Shown: positions 9,157-14,390 of the stretch, piece by piece | Position numbering within the stretch: the first letter of the stretch is position 1 | Layout: every line of letters begins with the position of its first letter | Origin: Ophiosphaerella korrae | Taxonomy: Eukaryota; Ascomycota; Dothideomycetes; Pleosporales; Phaeosphaeriaceae | NCBI GenBank assembly: GCA_028456385.1 | Contig: JALNQF010000776.1 | Location: 1 to 14,390, forward strand | Direction of reading: 5' to 3' | Length of the DNA: 14,390 nt | The notes under the pieces: generated by a model | The model's database searches: none | What the model was told of the DNA's origin: nothing | What the model saw: the letters and a program-made list of their open reading frames with translations, nothing else | Made by a program: the position numbers and the translations under genes

Positions 9157-12100
9157 GGTAATTAAGGTTATCCTCTAGTTCCTATATTTCTTCTTATAGT
9201 TATCCTTTTTCGTTTATTCCTATCTATTTTACTAAGTAGTAGTTCCTACTATTGTAGAACTAATATACTAGGATTTCTTTAACTTCTTATTCTTCTTATT
9301 CTCTATACGTGTCTACTTTGTACACTAGTAGTTCTATATCTTGTAGTACTTTTTCTAGTAGTACTACGTAGAATATTAGATATATCCTTATTTTACTTAG
9401 TAGTCTTACTTTAAATATAACTAGTGTAACTTCTTTCTCTACTTTATATAGTCCTATCTTAATATAGTTTAGTTTTAAGCTTAATTATTTACTTTTAATA
9501 TTTCTTTATAGTAACTATACTTTTTCCCCCTCTTTAAATTAGGGTCTCTTTATATATTTCTTATTATAATATTTTTTTATATAGTTTTATAGAAATACTA
9601 CGTCTTGTCTTAATTAGTTGTATATATTCTTAAGTCTATTAGTAAGGTTTTCTCTTCTTAGAGACTAAGATATTTTAATTCTTAGTATTTAGTATATATT
9701 AGGGTTAAATCTATAGTTTATAAAAAAAGGTAATACTCTTATTACTACGTTCTTTATACTGTTATATGCTAACTATACTATAGGTAGTAACTATACCTAA
9801 TTGTTTTAGTTGTAATTAAGGTAGTATCTTAGGTATTGTTCTACTATCTAGTTTATACGTTCTAATTGTCTATCTATCTATAGATAGTATACTATTAATA
9901 TTATATATTTAATTCCTAATTGTACTATTATTGTTCTCTATAGTTTTAATATAAATCTTACGTCTCTATTTATAATAATCTTATCTAGTAGTCTATATTA
10001 GCTAATTATAGTTCCTAGGACCTAGTGTATAGTAACTTCTATCTTACTTTTCTTCTTATATAGTCTAAAGTATAAGTACTTTATAAGTTTATCTACTATT
10101 ATTAGGATTTTGTTATATTTAACTCCTAATATTAAGTCCTTTAACTTAGGTAGTTTTATAATAAAATCTATTATAATAGCTCTCTAAAGTCTTTCTAGTA
10201 CTTTAATTAGTTGTAATATTCTATATAGTACGTATCTACTATACTTATTTCTATAGTATTCTATATAGTCTTGTAGTACTTCTATTACTAGTTACCTTAC
10301 TCTTAGGATATAGTAATCTCTTAGTAGTCTATCTAGTATTTTGTCTATTTCTTAATATCTATATACTAGTAGTTTATAGAATTATCGTACTTCTTGTAGG
10401 TTCTTTAGTGTTAGCTATTCTTAGATTATTTTAATCTTGTTTAGGTCTATTCGTATTTTTTTTAGTTTAATAATAAATCTTAGGAAGTCTATTTCTTTTA
10501 TATAAAATTTACATTTTCTTATTTTAAAAAATATTTTACTTTCTACTAATCTTTCTAGTACTTTGTATATATACTATATATATTCTTCTTCTATTTCTAA
10601 GAATATAAGGATGTTGTCTAGGTATACAAATATAAATACGTCTAGGTATTCTCTTAGGACTATATTTATCCTTTCTTAAAATACTACTAGTGTATTTATT
10701 AATCTAAAGGGTATAACTATATATTTAAATAGTTTATATTATATTCTAAATACTATTTTCTACTTATTACTTTCTTTAATTCTAATCTAGTAGTAAGCGT
10801 TTTAGATATCTAGTTTTATAAAGATTTATACTTTCTATAGCTTATCTTGTATTTTGTCTATATATAGTAAGGGGTATTAGTTCTTGTCTATTATTGCGTT
10901 AGTTTTTCTAAAATCTACGCAAGGTCTTTTATTATCTATTCCTTTTTTATCTATAAATATAAGTCTATAAGCTACTAAGGATTTAGATTCTTATATCTAT
11001 CTTTTCTTTGTTACTTTTTGTATAAATACGCGTTTAATCTTTAATTCTTCTTTAGTTTTTTAATAGACTAGGCTCTATCTTATATTTTTTCCTTCTTCTA
11101 GGTTTATTACTAAGTCTTATATTTAATAGTTTAGGAGGTAGTTATTAGGTTCTATAAGTTATTTCTCTTATTTTTTATATTCTTCTAGGAATTTTCTTTT
11201 ATATGTAACTATGTTAGCTTTTAATATTTCTTTCTTAGGGTAGCTAATTCTCTCTATTCTCTAATTAATTCTTAGGTTAGTTATCTATAACTATAGTATT
11301 CCTAGTATTATATCTTATTTATTATTAATTGTAGTTATATCTATAACTATATTCTTAATTATTATCTCTTTTAGTTCTAGCGTAGAAGGTATTGTCTTAA
11401 ACCTTATAGGTTCCTAGAATAGTTTTCCTTTAATCGTACTTAGTTATTAAGAGTACTTCTTTATAGTATAAGTTATTCTTTAGCTTTCTATAAACTTCTT
11501 TAATATAAAGTTCCTTGTAGCTCTACTATTAATTATTATTTATACTTTCTTTTCTTAGTATATACCTATTTTTATAATATATAGGCCTCTTATACCTTCT
11601 AGCTTTTCTTGCTTAGGTCTTTCTTTAAATTATCTATCTATCTAGGGCTATTATCCTATTTTACGTTTGTAGTTCTTATGTTTTAGATATTTATTATAGG
11701 TATATTTGTACTATAGTTTCCCTTAGACATATTCTTTTAATAGTTTAGAGCCTAGTTTAATTACTATATATTCTTTGTTAAGTATTTTAATTATTTCTTA
11801 ACCTTAGATATCTTTCTTTGTAATTGCGTTTACGTAATTGTGTCCTTTTCTTTGTATAGGCTATACGTAATTTCGTGCCTTAAGTTCTCTATATATATAG
11901 TAGTTTGTGTTTAGGTATAATATCTATAATATCTTAGTATGTACTAAGTGTTCTAGATTTATTCTCTTATTGTCTCCTACCTAGTAACTATCTATTCTAA
12001 GTCTTATGTTTATTAGGATATAGTATACTATTAGTACTTGTAGTATATAGGCTTTGTTAATCTATTACGTTTTTCTTATAAGGAACTACTATTCTCTTTA

Positions 12101-13756
12101 TATAGGTATTCTTCCTACTATAACTATATATTACTTTATCTATTCTTAAAATAGTATAAACTTTATTTCTTTAGGATTACGTTCTTTCTAGTCTTTATAC
12201 GCTTCCTTTATACTTATAACTAGTAAGTATTTCTAAATAAATTTCTATTCTTTATTTTGTTCTTCTATATCTATTATTATATAGCTATTGTAGCTATACG
12301 TTCTTAACTAGGTGTACTTAGTACTTCTTATATTAGTTTATTTCTTATCTCCTTGTAATTCTTTAAAGGAGACTATTATAGTCTCTTTATCTTATACTAG
12401 TTCTTTAGCCTAGATTAATAGTATCTAAGGTTCTTCTCTTTCTAAATCTTCTATTAGTAAGTCTATTATATATACTATTTCTTCTAGCTATACTTTTATT
12501 CTTTCTTTTATTACTACTACTCTATACTTTTATAGGAACTATCTTACTCCCTATTTACTAAAAAGATATATATAGTAGTTATTCTTATAACAAAAGGTCT
12601 AATAGAGTATTATATACTATATTTCTTTACTCCTAGCTACTTTTTCCTAAGGTTTAGCCTATATCTTTAGTACTTCTTTTTTATTCTTAGTCGTTTTTAA
12701 CTATATTTCTTTCTTTAAGTCTTTACTTTTATAGTCTTTTGTAAAGTATCTTAGTTTCTTATATTTATAATATATTGTATTCTTTTTCTATTTTAACTTA
12801 TAATCTTTTACGTAGTAGCCCTTTTTACTATATCTAAAGTACGTAAAGTCTTTGTTTTTCTTAAATTTCTTATCTTTATTAGCGTTAAGGATTATAGGGT
12901 CTCTAGCGTCTTAGTTTTTAGGTTATCTTCTATATTTATTTTTCTTCTATTCTTAAAGATTATTGTCTATCTATATTACCTATTATTTTAGAGCTTCTAG
13001 TATTCTTAGTTTTTCTATATAAATTATCTCGTATTAGATTTTTAAATTTAATCCTTATTTAAATTGTAATATTAGTAATACTTTATTCTATTCTATATTC
13101 TATAATAGTTGTTTAAACTATAATATATATTTAAGAATACTTTTATATTGTATAAGCCTTTTAAGCTTCTCTTTAGCTTGTTAGGTAATATCTATATTAC
13201 TAAATACTACTTTTATTTCTTTAGTAAAGTATTTATAACTTCTAAAGATAGCTCTAGTTTTATCTTTTTATATTCCTAGTGCGTGTATTATATAATCTAT
13301 CTAATAGGATTTAAACTATCTTATTATATCTTCTTTAAGGTATACTCTAATATATATTACCTTTTTATCTTCTCTATTAAAGTATAGTACTTGTATATTA
13401 ATCTATAGTTATACTACTACTATAAAGGGTCTTAATTTTTCCCTTATTCTATTAAATTTCTTAAGTATAGGTATCTTAGGTAGCTTCTTTGTCGCACTTA
13501 TTTCTAGTCTCTAGGTAATTTATTCTATCTAGTTTTATCCTTCTATAATAGCCTTAATCTAAACTTTATTTTATTTAATATAATCTTGTAGTTTTTTATT
13601 CTACGTTTCTAGGATATTAATTATTAGTTATATGTCTCTTTTTTTAGTAATTAGGTTGTTTAGGCGTATCTTAACTACTACCTAATTAGTTTTGTCTAAT
13701 TTGTAACTACTTAGAGGTGCTTTACCTCTTTTCTTAGTTAAACTTTCTACTATTAT
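9128..13756 (-). pseudogene. gag-pol: Inner element gag-pol polyprotein with chromodomain (RIP-degraded)
   Basis: One frame of about 1,543 codons. The start is inferred at ATA 13756 or 13753 (former ATG). Gag: helical region with KLPKIPILKKF and REKLRPF (about 13430-13500). Zinc knuckle at 12800-12841, spacing C-x2-C-x4-H-x4-C, all four ligands now Tyr codons. Protease: DSG reads Asn-Ser-Arg at 11522-11530, followed by ATRNFI, so the catalytic Asp is lost. Reverse transcriptase: RPCVDFRKTNAI near 10900; YLDD reads YLDN (second Asp lost, 10613-10618). Integrase: IDFIIKLPK near 10160 keeps Asp; the second catalytic Asp is Asn at 9968-9970; Glu is kept at 9860-9862, exactly 35 residues on. Chromodomain at about 9140-9286: EVKEIL, YYLVK*IG, then ELEDNLN. 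Unlike the outer element, gag and pol share one frame. Either TAA at 9134 or 9128 could be the natural stop; the end overlaps the antisense gene tail to tail. Confidence 0.93.
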
Positions 13757-13814
13757 ATTAACTAGACTATACGCTACTTACGCTTTACTTCTCTTAATAT
13801 CTAAATTAGTAAAG
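13757..13814 (-). other. Inner element leader with primer-binding site position
   Basis: These 58 bases lie between the 5' LTR and the inferred gag start. The primer-binding site should start at 13814 and read CTTTACTAATTTAGATATTA on the - strand. It does not clearly match a tRNA 3' end, and RIP may have altered it. Confidence 0.45.
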
Positions 13815-14271
13815 TGTTATAGGCTACCTACGTTAACTATTAGTAGCTATTAGGGTATTAGTAAATTAAGAGTTAATAGTAAAGTTTGTATAAGTAATCT
13901 ATAATAACTAATATTAATAGAAGATGTTTTGTAATTGTCTTGTATTAGCGTTCTATAGTTAAAGGATTAAATTACTAATACTATCCTAATAATGCGTATT
14001 TCTACTAACTATATAGTAAGGATATCTTAGCTACTTTATTACTTTGTATTTACTAAGATCGCGAATTTACAAATTTGTTATATAATAGCTTCGCGACTTT
14101 GTGTTTACTAAGATCGCAAATTTACAAATTTATTACGTATCTATGTTGTAGTTAGCTTCCTAGTTAAACTTATTATCCTATAGGTTATTACCTTACTCGT
14201 CTTATACTTTATTAGTAGCTAAGCGTAGACTAATTAGTTCTATCTCGGTTTCCCTTGTTACTGTTGTAACA
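13815..14271 (-). repeat. Inner element 5' LTR (right copy)
   Basis: 457 bp, the better-preserved copy, running from TGTTATAGGC to TGTTGTAACA on the + strand. It should hold the element promoter, but RIP prevents naming a TATA box or start site. It keeps more CG, CA and TG than the left copy, for example TCGCG near 14091 where the left copy has TTGTA. Confidence 0.95.
14041..14135. repeat. 40-bp direct repeat pair inside right LTR
   Basis: Copies at 14041-14080 and 14096-14135, the same 55-bp period as in the left LTR. They differ from each other only by a few transitions, so the duplication predates the insertion and is part of this LTR family. Confidence 0.78.
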
Positions 14272-14276
14272 TACTC
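14272..14276. repeat. Right target-site duplication TACTC of inner element
   Basis: A copy of 8019-8023 directly after the right LTR. It marks the point where the outer element sequence resumes. Confidence 0.88.
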
Positions 14277-14363
14277 TTTTCTTCTTTTTCTTAAAGGTTT
14301 AGGGTTTTTATTAAGGTCGCACTTTAAAATACTAGCGAAGATACTAGCTAGAGGGGGAGGCTC
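14277..14363 (-). pseudogene. Antisense reading frame in outer element, LTR-proximal part
   Basis: On the - strand this reads without a stop from 14363, through ASIFASILKCDLNKNPKP and LRKRRK, and continues in the same frame at 8023 when the inner element and one TACTC are removed. No stop occurs from here until about 13 codons past the junction. The protein is unknown and basic. It overlaps the polypurine tract, and it may open inside the 3' LTR, as in the inner element. Confidence 0.4.
14350..14360 (+). other. Outer element polypurine tract
   Basis: AGAGGGGGAGG lies 3 bases before the 3' LTR start at 14364. It is the plus-strand primer site, and it confirms both the + orientation of the outer element and the LTR boundary. 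Confidence 0.85.
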
Positions 14364-14390
14364 TATAACAAAGGTTCTCTAAATACTTAA
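14364..14390 (+). repeat. Start of outer element 3' LTR (cut by window end)
   Basis: These 27 bases match 1675-1701 with one G-to-A change. The rest of the LTR and the right target duplication lie beyond the window. Confidence 0.88.

Larger units (their letters stand above)
8024..14271 (-). mobile_element. Inner Ty3/gypsy chromovirus, complete but RIP-inactivated
   Basis: A 6,248-bp LTR retrotransposon on the - strand: 5' LTR at 13815-14271, leader 13757-13814, single-frame gag-pol 13756 to about 9128, an opposite-strand gene (about 8541-9156), polypurine tract 8481-8494, and 3' LTR at 8024-8480. It is flanked by TACTC duplications and sits inside the 3' region of the outer chromovirus, so it arrived later. 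The LTR termini are TGTTA and TAACA in the better-preserved copy. The two LTRs are equal in length and differ by about 38 transitions, with no transversion or gap. All coding motifs checked are in one frame, so inactivation is by point transitions: the protease Asp, one reverse transcriptase Asp and one integrase Asp are lost. Confidence 0.95.
1675..14390 (+). mobile_element. Outer Ty3/gypsy chromovirus, RIP-inactivated, interrupted by a second element
   Basis: LTR retrotransposon read on the + strand. Order: 5' LTR from 1675, short leader, gag with a degraded zinc knuckle, pol with protease, reverse transcriptase, RNase H, integrase and chromodomain, a 1.3-kb 3' region, a polypurine tract at 14350-14360, and the start of the 3' LTR at 14364. 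The first 27 bases of the two LTRs (1675-1701 and 14364-14390) match except for one G/A change, TGTAACA versus TATAACA, which is a RIP-type transition. The inner element (8024-14271) plus one copy of its TACTC duplication interrupts the 3' region. Without that insert, the part from the 5' LTR start to the 3' LTR start is about 6.4 kb, a normal size for a chromovirus. The element cannot move by itself: start codons, the reverse transcriptase DD pair and an integrase catalytic residue are all changed. Confidence 0.93.

Noticed and set aside
14298..14304. Telomere-like TTTAGGG
   Set aside because: Single copy, within outer-element sequence. No tandem array, so not a telomere or telomeric scar.
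1..14390. CRISPR array, tRNA or rRNA gene, riboswitch or bacterial-type operon
   Set aside because: No regular repeat-spacer structure, no recognisable RNA gene and no bacterial gene organisation. All identified coding content is RIP-mutated fungal retroelement.

Overview
The window suggests a repeat-rich, AT-rich block of a filamentous ascomycete genome (Pezizomycotina) that has been hit hard by repeat-induced point mutation (RIP). TA is everywhere, CA and TG are scarce on both strands, almost no ATG survives, and coding frames are full of TAA/TAG where CAA, CAG and TGG are expected. No intact host gene was found. The species cannot be told from this sequence.

Layout. Bases 1-1674 are AT-rich flank with no gene I can name, but with a nested inverted-repeat structure. 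A Ty3/gypsy chromovirus (outer element, + strand) starts at 1675. It has a 5' LTR (about 1675-1998), gag (2021-3049), pol (about 3010-6753: protease, reverse transcriptase, RNase H, integrase, chromodomain), a 1.3-kb 3' region, a polypurine tract (14350-14360) and the first 27 bases of its 3' LTR (14364-14390), where the window ends. A second complete chromovirus (inner element, - strand, 8024-14271) is inserted in the outer 3' region. It has two 457-bp LTRs, a 5-bp target duplication TACTC on both sides, a single-frame gag-pol (13756 to about 9128) and a polypurine tract at 8481-8494.

Both elements have lost function mainly by transitions. The pol motifs checked stay in one frame from end to end, while catalytic residues, start codons and zinc-binding Cys/His codons have changed exactly as CA to TA and TG to TA changes predict. 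The two inner LTRs differ by about 38 transitions, with no transversion or indel.

The least expected content is a possible extra gene in each element, running opposite to gag-pol and placed between the end of pol and the 3' LTR. In the inner element (+ strand, about 8541-9156) the frame is much better preserved than its surroundings. It carries a cysteine pattern matching a fungal Zn2Cys6 cluster, mostly turned to Tyr codons by RIP, then a 40-bp GT-AG segment that restores frame, then a charged or leucine-rich stretch. In the outer element a weaker antisense frame (14363-14277 joined to 8023-7133) reads straight through the point where the inner element landed.
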